A DNA stretch of 12,461 nt from Bacteroidota bacterium (GTDB taxonomy: Bacteria; Bacteroidota; Ignavibacteria; Ignavibacteriales; Melioribacteraceae). Numbering within the stretch: position 1 is the stretch's first letter; each line of letters begins with the position of its first letter. The position numbers were made by a program, and so were the translations under genes. The stretch lies in assembly GCA_023453125.1 (NCBI GenBank), contig JAEXUB010000040.1, positions 1 through 12,461 of the forward strand. The letters are read 5' to 3'. The notes below the pieces were generated by a model. That model was not told the origin of the DNA and ran no database searches. It saw only the letters and a list, made by a program, of their open reading frames with translations. This document shows, one piece after another, positions 1 through 7,290 of the stretch.

Positions 1-268
1 CCTGAGAACCGCTCAAATCCACAAGGAGCATTACGGTAAGCTCTCTCTCTTCCTCAAATACCTTAACATAAGGATGCCCGAACCGCGCCGTAACATTCCA
101 GTCGATATTGCGTATATCATCGCCGAACTGATATTCCCTTACTTCGGAGAATTCCATTCCCCTTCCCTTGAATACCGAATGGTACTCGCCGGAAAAGACC
201 TGGTTTACCAGTCCCTTTGTCCTTATTTCTATCTGCCTAACCTGTTTAAGCAGCTCTTTAGTCAACAT
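1..268 (-). CDS. DUF58 domain protein, N-terminal part (runs off the left edge)
   Basis: The first 89 codons of a DUF58 protein are present. They begin MLTKELLKQVRQIEIRTKGL and carry the family signature: the GREF-like segment reads GRGMEFSEVREYQFGDD (residues 35-51), followed by IRNIDWNVTARFG and the EEREL stretch that leads into a von Willebrand-like strand ending LLVDLSGS. DUF58 proteins are usually encoded directly after a MoxR ATPase and are thought to act with it as a chaperone pair on envelope or stress-related targets. That order is seen here, with a 37-base gap after moxR. The ATG at 268 has no strong Shine-Dalgarno sequence; upstream is only an A-rich stretch. Family assignment is firm; the specific target is unknown. 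The interrupted upstream moxR raises the question whether this protein still has its ATPase partner. Confidence 0.88.
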   Translation of the reverse strand, partial: MLTKELLKQVRQIEIRTKGLVNQVFSGEYHSVFKGRGMEFSEVREYQFGDDIRNIDWNVTARFGHPYVKVFEEERELTVMLLVDLSGSQ

Positions 269-305
269 TTTTTACCGTATGCTCAATTTTCTTAAAATGT
301 ATCTA

Positions 306-1289
306 TTATGGCACTTCAATGGTATTAAGAATTTTCTGGATTATTTTTTCCGATGTAATTTCCTCTGCTTCGGCTTCGTATGTAACCGCAACTCTGTGGC
401 GGAGTACATCAAGACAGATATTCCTTACGTCTTCAGGAATAACATATCCCCTTCTCTTTATAAAGGCCATAGCCTTAGCGCCGAGAGCAAGGTTTATTGT
501 AGCGCGCGGAGAGCCGCCGTAGCTTATCAGATTGGATAATTCGTCCAGTCCGAATTCCTTCGGATTCCTTGTAGCAAATACTATATCCAGAATATACTTC
601 TGAATCTTTTCATCTACATAAACTTCTTTAACCAGATTACGGGCTTTAATAATTGTCTCAGGAGTTATAACTGCATTAACCTTGCTGTCGAGTCCTTCAA
701 CATTCTGTTTCATTATTTTCAGTTCTTCGTTTCTCTGGGGATAGGTAATCTTTACCTTAAGCATAAAACGGTCAACCTGTGCTTCCGGCAATGGGTAAGT
801 ACCTTCCTGTTCAATCGGATTCTGTGTAGCCAGAACAAGAAACGGGTCGTCGAGCTTAAAAGTTGTTTCCCCGATTGTAACCTGTCTTTCCTGCATTGCT
901 TCAAGGAGCGCGCTCTGAACCTTGGCAGGGGCGCGGTTAATTTCATCGGCAAGAATAAAATTTGAAAAAATGGGCCCCTATTTAATTGTAAAATTTCCGT
1001 CTTTCTGATTATAAATCATAGTACCAATAAGCTCAGCCGGAAGGAGGTCGGGGGTAAACTGAATCCTCTGGAATTTGGCCTTAACGGCATCGGAGAGTGT
1101 TTTAATTGCAAGGGTTTTTGCGAGTCCCGGTACACCTTCCAGAAGCACGTGGCCGTTTCCTAAAAGCCCTATTACAAGCCTTTCAACCATTTCCTTCTGC
1201 CCGACAATAACCTTCCCTATTTCATTGAAGATAATGTCTACGAACTCGCTTTCCCTTTTGATTTTCTCATTGAGTTCTGTAATATCCAA
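306..1289 (-). pseudogene. MoxR-family AAA+ ATPase interrupted by an in-frame TAG
   Basis: Read through, this is a full-length 327-residue MoxR ATPase: conserved N-terminus with KVIVGQ (26-31), Walker A GVPGLAKT (52-59), Walker B ILADEINR (112-119), sensor 1 LATQNPIEQEGTYPLPEAQVDR, and the sensor-2-like GGSPRATINL. Codon 104 is TAG (978-980), where relatives usually have a Lys or similar residue just before GPIF. The frame is unchanged on both sides, so this is a substitution, not a frameshift. As read it leaves a 103-residue piece with Walker A only and a piece starting at ATG 896 with neither nucleotide-binding motif; neither could be a working ATPase. The start is TTG 1289: a GAGGTGA ribosome-binding site lies 4 bases upstream and an in-frame TAG sits immediately before it. 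Nonsense mutation or sequence error cannot be told apart here. Confidence 0.85.
978..980 (-). other. In-frame amber codon inside moxR
   Basis: On the minus strand the codons run AAT TTT ACA ATT AAA TAG GGG CCC ATT TTT, that is NFTIK-stop-GPIF. Conserved MoxR sequence resumes at the next codon in the same frame. TAG is the normal stop of at least two other genes in this window (the GDPD gene at 2738 and csp at 11646), so reassignment of TAG is unlikely. Confidence 0.95.
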
Positions 1290-1456
1290 CTACTCACCTC
1301 ATTATTTATTATTATTTTCGTTTTTCTTCTACAAATAAGGGGTTCAAAAGTTTCCCCAAAACCGTTAAAATATGTTAAAAATCAAACTTTTAAATATACG
1401 AAAAACAGATAAGAATATTTATGCCCCTAATTTAAACTTTAAATTAACCGGAATTG

Positions 1457-1462
1457 TATAAT
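1457..1462 (+). promoter_or_regulatory. Candidate -10 box upstream of the GDPD gene
   Basis: A perfect TATAAT lies 36 bases before the ATG at 1499, inside the AT-rich 209-base gap between the divergent moxR and GDPD genes. No good -35 box stands at the usual distance, and the region is so AT-rich that chance is a real alternative. The same gap holds a 10-base-spaced GTTAAAA direct repeat (1364-1370 and 1374-1380) and an AAAAGTTT/AAACTTTT inverted pair (1346-1353, 1384-1391) of unknown meaning. Confidence 0.3.
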
Positions 1463-1498
1463 ATTATAGATGACAAGAAAAGTTGATTAAATTTAAGT

Positions 1499-2740
1499 AT
1501 GAATATTATTATTACTAGAACGCTCATTTCCCTTTTTGCTCTTTTTATTCTTACATTCTGTACAGAAATAATAGAAGATGTAGGGGTGAATACTCCGGGC
1601 GTATTAAATATTGTTCCGGTAGAAGGGGCTGCGGAGCCGGCTGAAAGCCTTAAACTGCTTATAAACGGCATTTATGAGGCGTACAATCCGCAGCTGGGCA
1701 CAACTCAATATGCGGCCGTAAGATGGAACGGAAAAATATTAAACCTCTTTATGGAGAGGAACAACACCACTTACGCCCTCAAGGGGGGAATAAGAAATGA
1801 CTCTCTCATCTTCAGCGGGTTTTCAACAGACGGAAAGAGAAGAGTAATTCTCGGCGCCGAATTTAAATCCTCCGGCGAAATGAACTCTTCTTTAAAAAAC
1901 GGGAAGCAGGTATTCAATATAAGCCTCGTTTCAAAAGGGGGAAAAAGCTTTGACAGGATAATACTTACCTTTAAGAAAAAGTTATCTATCGATTTGAATT
2001 CTTTTACTATTTTTGCCCATGCATCGGGGGGACCGGAAGGAGGATACTCCTATAACAGCCTGAGCGGAATAAAATTCGCAGCACTTACAGGCGCAAACGG
2101 AATTGAATTTGACCTTAACGTATCTAAAGATAAAATCCCGTTTATTTTTCACGACGAAAGTTTTGACCGTGAAAATGTTCAAAGCGATTTTCTGGTTGGA
2201 CCGGTTGACAGATACAACATAGAGGATATTAAACTGTTAGGCTATCTTCCTGACGGCACGAGAATACCTACACTGGATGAGGCTTTAAATTCTGTCTTAA
2301 TAAATACTACAATCAACAGTATCTGGCTAGATGTAAAGAATCCCGCCTCTTTGGCTCCCTCTTTTCCCGTAATTGAAAAGTATATTGCAAAGGCTCAAAC
2401 AGAAGGAAGAATCTTAAATATCTACATCGGCATTCCCGATAACGGCGTACTGAATGAATATAAGACATTAGCCCCTGCGGGGAGGCATAAAGTGCTTACA
2501 GAGCTTTCAACTGCCGTAGTAAATGAATTAAATGCCGATGCTTGGGGACCGCAATTCAACGGAGACTATTACTCGGCCGAAAGCATTTCAATAGTTAAGG
2601 GAGAAGGGAAAAAAGTATTCTTATGGACTATAGACGACCCTGAGTTTTTTAAAACCAATACAGGCAGCTTATGTCCCGACGGCATCATTACCAATGCATC
2701 TCAAAAGATGATCTATGAATATCTCATTCAAAATAAATAG
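1499..2740 (+). CDS. Glycerophosphodiester phosphodiesterase-family lipoprotein, divergent
   Basis: A 413-residue protein. Residues 1-20 form an export signal and Cys21 (ILTFC) is a probable lipidation site, although Phe at -1 is a poor lipobox. Residues 45-160 are a strand-rich domain I do not recognise. Residues 170-410 match the GDPD TIM barrel: AHASGG (173-178), GIEFDLNVSKDKIPFIFHDE (201-220) with the metal-type Glu203/Asp205 and His218-Asp219, WLDVK (276-280) at the usual LE-K strand, IPTLDEAL (256-263), VFLWTIDDPE (373-382) and the closing DGIITN (394-399). Such enzymes hydrolyse glycerophosphodiesters to glycerol-3-phosphate and an alcohol. The usual HRG motif here reads HAS, so the phosphate-contacting Arg is absent although both His are kept; activity or substrate may differ. 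There is no strong ribosome-binding site before ATG 1499. It overlaps the next gene by 26 bases, suggesting coupled expression. Confidence 0.8.
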   Translation: MNIIITRTLISLFALFILTFCTEIIEDVGVNTPGVLNIVPVEGAAEPAESLKLLINGIYEAYNPQLGTTQYAAVRWNGKILNLFMERNNTTYALKGGIRNDSLIFSGFSTDGKRRVILGAEFKSSGEMNSSLKNGKQVFNISLVSKGGKSFDRIILTFKKKLSIDLNSFTIFAHASGGPEGGYSYNSLSGIKFAALTGANGIEFDLNVSKDKIPFIFHDESFDRENVQSDFLVGPVDRYNIEDIKLLGYLPDGTRIPTLDEALNSVLINTTINSIWLDVKNPASLAPSFPVIEKYIAKAQTEGRILNIYIGIPDNGVLNEYKTLAPAGRHKVLTELSTAVVNELNADAWGPQFNGDYYSAESISIVKGEGKKVFLWTIDDPEFFKTNTGSLCPDGIITNASQKMIYEYLIQNK

Positions 2741-3308
2741 CATTCTCGTAATATTACTATTGTGGGGTGCCTCTTCCGCGGCTCAGGAGAATAAACCGGA
2801 CTTCCATCTTAAAGCGGAAATTTCATCCGGCATTAATTACACTTATGATTTCAGGGCCGTAATTCCGGGAGAATATAAGAAGAACTCTGTTCCGGTAACT
2901 GCGGGGGTTGAAGTTGTTTATAAGGACACATACGGAATCCGTATTTCAGCCGGTTATTACCCGGTTCTTTTCTTTACCGAACTGGAACAGTACAGGCTTG
3001 AGGAAATTTCAATTGACGCCTCCTTAACTGCAAGAATAGTGTTTCTTTCATTAAGGTATTACTGGGGGGATCTCATTTTTGAAGGGGGAGGCTCATTTGC
3101 ATTGCTCCGTTCTTCAATTAAGACAACTCTAAGCGGAAGCAAAGCTGCAGAAACTTCTTTCGGTTACAATGCGGGAATATCTTATCAGATTGGGATTACC
3201 GGAGGATTTATAATTGAGCCCGGGTTATTGCTTAACAGGATAACGGAAACGGAATCTACAACCCTCACTTTCAGGCTTGCCGTAAACTACGCGCTGTTCG
3301 ATTTTTAA
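2715..3308 (+). CDS. Small outer-membrane beta-barrel-like protein
   Basis: A 197-residue protein with a clear signal peptide (Lys6, hydrophobic 9-19, probable cleavage after Ala23 in SSAAQ). The mature part is a run of alternating polar and apolar strands with Gly and aromatic residues: GVEVVYKDTYGIRISAGYYP, SLRYYWGDLIFEGGGSFALL, FGYNAGISYQIGITGGFIIE, TLTFRLAVNYALFDF. It ends in Phe, the usual last residue of outer-membrane barrels. About eight strands fit the length. I cannot name a family. It starts inside the end of the GDPD gene (26-base overlap, different frame), so the two are probably one transcript and may both work at the outer membrane. The signal peptide fixes ATG 2715 as the start. 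A terminator follows directly. Confidence 0.72.
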   Translation: MNISFKINSILVILLLWGASSAAQENKPDFHLKAEISSGINYTYDFRAVIPGEYKKNSVPVTAGVEVVYKDTYGIRISAGYYPVLFFTELEQYRLEEISIDASLTARIVFLSLRYYWGDLIFEGGGSFALLRSSIKTTLSGSKAAETSFGYNAGISYQIGITGGFIIEPGLLLNRITETESTTLTFRLAVNYALFDF

Positions 3309-3314
3309 CAAACA

Positions 3315-3339
3315 AAAAACCCGGCATAACCGGGTTTTT
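3315..3339. terminator. Bidirectional intrinsic terminator
   Basis: A CCCGG/CCGGG stem (3320-3324 with 3330-3334) has a 5-base loop. It is flanked by five A's on the left that pair with five T's on the right, giving a 10-bp stem and a T-run when read from either strand. It lies 6 bases after the stop of the beta-barrel gene and 3 bases after the stop of the converging rlmI gene, so it can end both. Confidence 0.88.
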
Positions 3340-3342
3340 CTT

Positions 3343-4512
3343 TTACAAAACTCTGAATACTCCGAATTTGAGATAAACGGTTTCCTCCATCATCGGAAGT
3401 GTCGGGTGATCAAGCGATGCCTGATTGCTGTAAACCATCTGGGGCTTTCTTCCCGCTTTAATGGCTCCGTTCCTAACGCAGTCAAAGAATGCCGATTCCC
3501 GTATGTGGAATGAACAGGAAGAAGTAATTAAGTATCCCCCCGGTTCAACCGCTTCAATACCGAGCCTGTTAAGCCTTTCATATCCCTTAATTGCATTATC
3601 GAGATTCTTTTTGGTCTTTGCGAACGCAGGAGGATCGAGGCATACAACCTGGAATTTCCTGTTGTCCAATTTGCACTTTTCAAGAAATTCGAACACATCT
3701 TCGGTATAATATTCCGATGGATTAGAGAACCCGTTAAGTTCAAAATTCTGTTTTGCAGAATTAATAGCCTCCTGAGAGGAATCTACAAAAGTTACCGAAG
3801 CGGCGCCCCCCATTGCGGCATTCAATCCGAATCCTCCCGAATTGCAGAAACAGTCAAGGAATGTTCTCCCTTCGGCCAGTTTCGCAGTAAAGCTCCTGTT
3901 GTCGCACTGGTCAAAATAAAAACCGGTCTTATGCGACGACTCAAAATTCACTTTATACTTAACTCCGCCGTCATCAATAATTTCCTCCTGCATACTTCCG
4001 AGGTAAACAGTCTGATCAGCCGGAAGCCCTTCGAGAGTCCTGAAATAATCCTCATTCTTGGTAAACACATTTACCGCCCCGAATTCTTTCTTAAGGACGT
4101 CAACTACGTCCCCAATATTCTTATCCATTCCGTATGAATGCACCTGAAGCACATAGGTATCGTTGTATTTATCGATTACAAGTCCGGGGAGGAAATCCCC
4201 TTCGCTGTATACGAGCCGGTATGAATTCCTGTTTGGATAGAGCTCTTTTCTGAGCCTTGAAGCATTCAGTATTTTTTCCCTTGCGTAGGAATAAAAATCA
4301 AATTTGGATTCTTTATCGAGGGCGCGCAGCGCTATAAGAGAATTCTTGTTATAAAACGCATTGCATATAAAATTGTTATACGAATCAAAAACCTTTACAA
4401 CTTCCCCGTTCTGAGGCACTCTCTCGGGTTCCTCAAGTTCGTTGCTGAAAACCCACAGATGTCCTTTGCGGATTCTCCGGTCTTCGTTTTTCTTTAAATA
4501 GATACTTTTCAT
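3343..4512 (-). CDS. rlmI: 23S rRNA (cytosine-C5) methyltransferase, RlmI type
   Basis: The 389-residue product is close to the usual RlmI length (about 395). The N-terminal PUA domain contains RRIRKGHLWVFSNEL (12-26). A central adaptor has the family hallmark HKTGFYFDQCDNR (194-206). The Rossmann methyltransferase domain shows LDCFCNSGGFGLNAA (219-233) for S-adenosylmethionine binding, LDPPAFAKTK (292-301), and TSSCSFHI (330-337) with the catalytic Cys at 333. E. coli RlmI methylates C1962 of 23S rRNA; the same target is inferred here. The fold also occurs in related PUA-containing m5C methyltransferases, so the exact base is not proven. ATG 4512 is preferred over an in-frame TTG two codons upstream; the ribosome-binding site is weak for both. 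It follows the DUF302 gene after 69 bases and ends at the shared terminator. Confidence 0.9.
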   Translation of the reverse strand: MKSIYLKKNEDRRIRKGHLWVFSNELEEPERVPQNGEVVKVFDSYNNFICNAFYNKNSLIALRALDKESKFDFYSYAREKILNASRLRKELYPNRNSYRLVYSEGDFLPGLVIDKYNDTYVLQVHSYGMDKNIGDVVDVLKKEFGAVNVFTKNEDYFRTLEGLPADQTVYLGSMQEEIIDDGGVKYKVNFESSHKTGFYFDQCDNRSFTAKLAEGRTFLDCFCNSGGFGLNAAMGGAASVTFVDSSQEAINSAKQNFELNGFSNPSEYYTEDVFEFLEKCKLDNRKFQVVCLDPPAFAKTKKNLDNAIKGYERLNRLGIEAVEPGGYLITSSCSFHIRESAFFDCVRNGAIKAGRKPQMVYSNQASLDHPTLPMMEETVYLKFGVFRVL

Positions 4513-4581
4513 TTCCAACTCTATCTTTGAGTAAAATTATTTTCAGTATAGCTATTATCGAAAAACGAAGCGGTAATTTAA

Positions 4582-4965
4582 CTACAATTTTCCGATAACT
4601 TTTTTCAGCTTTTCTGTTACTTCAGAAGCCACTTTTTCAAGCGCCCCGTTCTGAACGCTCTGCATTGAAGTCATAGGGTTTACTGCCGCTACTTCAACAC
4701 CATCTTCCTTTTCCTGAACAATTATGTTGCAGGGGAGCAAAACCCCGATATGTTCTTCATTTTGCAATGCTTCATATGCAAATGGAGGATTACAGGCTCC
4801 TAAAATTCTATATTTTCTGAAGTCAACATCAAGTTTTTTCTTTAATGTTGCCTGCACATCAATTTCGGTTAATACGCCGAATCCCTCATTCTTGAGCTCT
4901 TCGGTAACTTTATTTATTGCTTCATCAAATGAGTAACTGACTTTTTTTGCATTATAGTATGACAT
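4582..4965 (-). CDS. DUF302 domain protein
   Basis: A 127-residue cytosolic protein consisting of one DUF302 domain. It has an early AINKVTEELKNEGFGVLTEID segment (16-36), then RILGACNPPFAYEAL (53-67) and IGVLLPCNIIVQE (73-85), the two best-known conserved stretches of the family. They carry Cys58 and Cys79. There is no signal peptide or membrane span. The biochemical function of DUF302 is unknown; structures of relatives show a small alpha/beta fold. A good AGAGGA ribosome-binding site lies 4 bases before ATG 4965. The gene stands 48 bases after the dehydrogenase gene on the same strand and may belong to the bshB1 transcript. Confidence 0.88.
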   Translation of the reverse strand: MSYYNAKKVSYSFDEAINKVTEELKNEGFGVLTEIDVQATLKKKLDVDFRKYRILGACNPPFAYEALQNEEHIGVLLPCNIIVQEKEDGVEVAAVNPMTSMQSVQNGALEKVASEVTEKLKKVIGKL

Positions 4966-5013
4966 ATGTTCCTCTGTTTTAAGAGTTAGATGCCATTATA
5001 TCCGAATCGATTC

Positions 5014-5880
5014 TTATTTCTTAGGAAAAATCACTTCAAATAGGGCAGAGTAATCTTTTTCGCCGAGTTCAAAATGCATTCCCCTCTCAAGGAGGAATTT
5101 AACTCCTTTAAGCGTGAGGCAGTCAACACGGCTTTTTTCAAGCTCGCTTTCAATCAGATTTACATCCTTTAACAGAAGCCTTAGGGAAAAATTGGTTTTG
5201 TCATATTCCCTTTTGGCAAAATTGTCCAGTTTTTTATCGAATGCCGGGGCATAAAGAGTGCTTCCCCTTAATATGTCCATAAAGAGTTCAACATCAATTT
5301 CTTTATCCATTACATAGCCGAGACTCATACAGAAAGAAGCATTCATTGTAGCAATCATCTGATTGTATGCAAGTTTGAGAGCCGATGCCTTTCCGGCCTC
5401 TCCAACAAGCTTAACATTATTTCCGAGAATATTGAATAAACCGCTGAGATGATTAAACTGGGTTATTGTACAGCCGGCCATAATAATCAGATCTCCGTTC
5501 TGAGCCTGTGTAATTCCCCCCAGTACCGGAGCCTCTACAAATTCTCCCCCCTGTTTTTCAATTTCTTTCTTGATCAGGATGTTTTCTTCGGGAGAAATTG
5601 TGCTCATTTGCAGCAGGAGTTTATTCTTAAAAGTAATTCTGGAATCGGTAAAGAGAATATGATTTATTGCTTTGTAATCGGACAGCATTACAATTACTAT
5701 TTCCCCTTTTTCAACGGCTTCAACGGGAGTTTCATATGCCGTAATTCCTGACTGCTCAAGCTCCTTTGCCTTTGTAAAAGTCCTGTTATATGCAGCGACC
5801 TCAAAACCATTCCCGGCAAGCCTTACAGCCATCCGTGAACCCATCAGTCCCGTGCCTAAAAATGCTATTTTCTTTTTCAT
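5014..5880 (-). CDS. NAD(P)-dependent beta-hydroxyacid dehydrogenase (3-hydroxyisobutyrate dehydrogenase / GLYR family)
   Basis: A 288-residue soluble oxidoreductase, the normal length for the family. The Rossmann domain begins IAFLGTGLMGSRMA (5-18), with the GxGxxG dinucleotide site at 9-14. NRT at 32-34, after the second strand, is typical of NADP(H) preference. EAPVLGG (116-122) matches the substrate loop (usually DAPVSGG), and GEAGKASALKLAYNQ (160-174) carries the catalytic Lys169 and Asn173. KDVNL (238-242) is the conserved KD segment of the helical C-terminal domain. The family reduces or oxidises beta-hydroxyacids or small semialdehydes such as glyoxylate and succinic semialdehyde; the substrate cannot be told from sequence. 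AAAGG lies 8 bases before ATG 5880. It starts 10 bases after the bshB1 stop, so the two are co-transcribed. Confidence 0.88.
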   Translation of the reverse strand: MKKKIAFLGTGLMGSRMAVRLAGNGFEVAAYNRTFTKAKELEQSGITAYETPVEAVEKGEIVIVMLSDYKAINHILFTDSRITFKNKLLLQMSTISPEENILIKKEIEKQGGEFVEAPVLGGITQAQNGDLIIMAGCTITQFNHLSGLFNILGNNVKLVGEAGKASALKLAYNQMIATMNASFCMSLGYVMDKEIDVELFMDILRGSTLYAPAFDKKLDNFAKREYDKTNFSLRLLLKDVNLIESELEKSRVDCLTLKGVKFLLERGMHFELGEKDYSALFEVIFPKK

Positions 5881-5890
5881 AATTTTACCT

Positions 5891-6607
5891 TTACATAATT
5901 AAATTTTTAAAATCATATTCAATTTTTTCTTCGCAGTAAAAAGGCTCTCCGTATCTCTTCCCAATTTTAAATCCGAAATATTCAGCCCTTGCCTCGAGGA
6001 AATGCATAAAGCCCTCTTTACTGATAAAGGTTTCGGGCTCTTTGCTATCGGGATTATAGAACTGGGTTGAGTAAGCCTTAACCGCTTCCATTTTCTGATC
6101 GTAGAATGAAGATATATCGAATATGAACGAAGGCTCCGCATCGTAAGTCTGGAAAAAATAGAATAATTTTGAAGGGCGGTAAGCCTCCTGCATTTTTTCT
6201 CTTAATATGGTCTCGTACCTCTTTAGTCCGCTTAAAAAGAACGCTTCTTTAACTATTTGAGCGGCTCCTATATGGTCTGGATGCCTGTCGTTGAAATAAG
6301 GAGCAAATACTATTTTAGGTTTATACTCTCTTATTTTGGAAACGGCAATCTGAACAAATTCTTTAACCGGCTTAAGCTCCCCGTCCGGCAGTCCAAGATT
6401 CTCCCTGCAGGTCAGATTAAGTATTGAAGAAGCCAGTTCCGTTTCTTTCCTTCTTGATTCAATAGTACCCCTTGTACTAAGTTCGGCTTCGGTTAAATCG
6501 ATTATACCTGTTTTGATGCCTGATGAGGTAAATGCTGCAATTGTACCTCCCATCGAAAGTTCAGCGTCATCGGGGTGGGCCGCAAATATGAGGACGTCCA
6601 AGTTCAT
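5891..6607 (-). CDS. bshB1: Bacillithiol biosynthesis deacetylase BshB1 (LmbE/PIG-L family)
   Basis: A 238-residue zinc-dependent deacetylase. AHPDDAE (10-16) and RHPDH (108-112) are the metal and catalytic motifs of the PIG-L fold. DLTEAELSTRGT (37-48) and NLGLPDGEL (70-78) are the stretches that mark BshB1 within it. BshB1 removes the acetyl group from N-acetylglucosaminyl-malate to give GlcN-malate, the second step of bacillithiol synthesis; BshC then adds cysteine. Neither bshA nor bshC is in this window. ATG 6607 is chosen over an in-frame TTG at 6670: it has an AAAGAG ribosome-binding site, the product aligns with the family from residue 1, and the TTG lies inside a probable -35 box. 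The next gene starts 10 bases after the stop. Confidence 0.88.
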   Translation of the reverse strand: MNLDVLIFAAHPDDAELSMGGTIAAFTSSGIKTGIIDLTEAELSTRGTIESRRKETELASSILNLTCRENLGLPDGELKPVKEFVQIAVSKIREYKPKIVFAPYFNDRHPDHIGAAQIVKEAFFLSGLKRYETILREKMQEAYRPSKLFYFFQTYDAEPSFIFDISSFYDQKMEAVKAYSTQFYNPDSKEPETFISKEGFMHFLEARAEYFGFKIGKRYGEPFYCEEKIEYDFKNLIM

Positions 6608-6640
6608 TTTTTCTCTTTCAGCAGTTAAGAATAATTGTGA

Positions 6641-6670
6641 ATTAAAACCACTAATTTGAATACCTGACAA
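6641..6670 (-). promoter_or_regulatory. Candidate sigma-70 promoter for bshB1
   Basis: On the minus strand TTGTCA (6670-6665; 5 of 6 to TTGACA) is followed after 18 bases by TTTAAT (6646-6641; 5 of 6 to TATAAT). Transcription would start near 6634, giving a leader of about 27 bases before ATG 6607. Its place after two hairpins downstream of ribH supports bshB1 starting its own transcript. Confidence 0.4.
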
Positions 6671-6710
6671 AAAACGCTTTAAATAAAGTTAACAATAATT
6701 TTGAGAAAGC

Positions 6711-6740
6711 AAAATAAAAAGGGAAATGCCAGCCGGCATT
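6711..6740 (-). terminator. Second hairpin after ribH with a T-rich tail
   Basis: On the minus strand AATGCC-GGCT-GGCATT (6740-6725) forms a 6-bp stem with a 4-base loop. TCCCTTTTTATTTT follows. It stands about 50 bases after the ribH stop and before bshB1, fitting a backup terminator for the rib operon. Confidence 0.5.
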
Positions 6741-6764
6741 GAAATCCGGATTCTTTTTTAAGAA

Positions 6765-6783
6765 GGGGGAAAATAATTCCCCC
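6765..6783 (-). terminator. Hairpin directly after ribH
   Basis: A 7-bp perfect stem, GGGGGAA with TTCCCCC and a 5-base loop, begins 7 bases after the ribH stop. The following bases on the minus strand are TTCTT, a short T-tract, so it could terminate, partly terminate or protect the 3' end of the rib mRNA. Confidence 0.55.
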
Positions 6784-6789
6784 GTTAAA

Positions 6790-7254
6790 TTATAATTTTG
6801 AGAGTAAATCGGACATTTCGATTGCTGACAGGGCGGCATCCCATCCTTTATTCCCTGCTTTTGTACCTGCCCTCTCCAGAGCCTGCTCAATTGAATCGGA
6901 TGTTATAACTCCGAAAATAACCGGTATTCCCGTTTCAAGGCTCACGTGAGCTATTCCTTTTGATACTTCTGCCGCAATATAATCGAAGTGAGGAGTAGCC
7001 CCTCTTATAACCGCGCCGAGACAGATAACGGCATCAAATTTCTTAGATGCTGCCATTTTCTTTGCGGCTACCGGAATTTCGAAAGAGCCCGGTACATAAG
7101 CAACGGTAATATTTTTATCATCCCCTTCGTGCCTTTGAATGCAGTCTATTGCACCGGCCAGCAGGCTTTTAGAAATAACCTCATTAAACCTTGCCACAAC
7201 AATGGCGAAATTTTTCCCCTTTGCCGTTAAATGGCCTTCTATTTTTTTAGCCAT
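6790..7254 (-). CDS. ribH: 6,7-dimethyl-8-ribityllumazine synthase
   Basis: A 154-residue lumazine synthase of normal length. It condenses 5-amino-6-ribitylamino-uracil with 3,4-dihydroxy-2-butanone 4-phosphate, the penultimate step of riboflavin synthesis. Active-site stretches are all present: VARFNE (20-25) with the ring-stacking Phe23, VPGSFEIP (54-61), GAVIRGATPHFDY (80-92) with catalytic His89, FGVITSD (114-120), and ALERAGTKAGNKGWDAA (125-141) with Arg128 for the phosphate. Relatives assemble into pentamers or 60-subunit shells; which form this makes is not visible. A strong GGAGG ribosome-binding site precedes ATG 7254. It lies 36 bases after ribBA, as the last gene of the rib operon. 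Confidence 0.97.
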   Translation of the reverse strand: MAKKIEGHLTAKGKNFAIVVARFNEVISKSLLAGAIDCIQRHEGDDKNITVAYVPGSFEIPVAAKKMAASKKFDAVICLGAVIRGATPHFDYIAAEVSKGIAHVSLETGIPVIFGVITSDSIEQALERAGTKAGNKGWDAALSAIEMSDLLSKL

Positions 7255-7290
7255 TTTTCCTCCGCTTGAATTTATTTTTAATATAATTTT

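Noticed and set aside
41..55. CT-rich run that looks like a simple repeat
   Set aside because: It is the coding sequence for the conserved EEREL stretch of the DUF58 protein read on the other strand.
306..896. The C-terminal moxR piece as an independent gene starting at ATG 896
   Set aside because: It begins in the middle of the conserved LLEAMQERQ stretch, has no ribosome-binding site and lacks both nucleotide-binding motifs; it is the tail of the interrupted gene.
978..1289. Reassigned TAG or pyrrolysine to explain the moxR interruption
   Set aside because: The GDPD and csp genes both end naturally at TAG, and no tRNA or pyl gene is seen in the window.
1337..1357. AAGGGGTTCAAAAGTTTCCCC, resembling a tRNA T-arm
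   Set aside because: The GGGG and CCCC arms do not leave a proper 7-base loop, and no acceptor, D or anticodon arm fits around it.
5891..6670. Longer BshB1 starting at TTG 6670
   Set aside because: The extra 21 residues do not look like the family, and the TTG overlaps a probable -35 box; ATG 6607 has a better ribosome-binding site and matches the family start.
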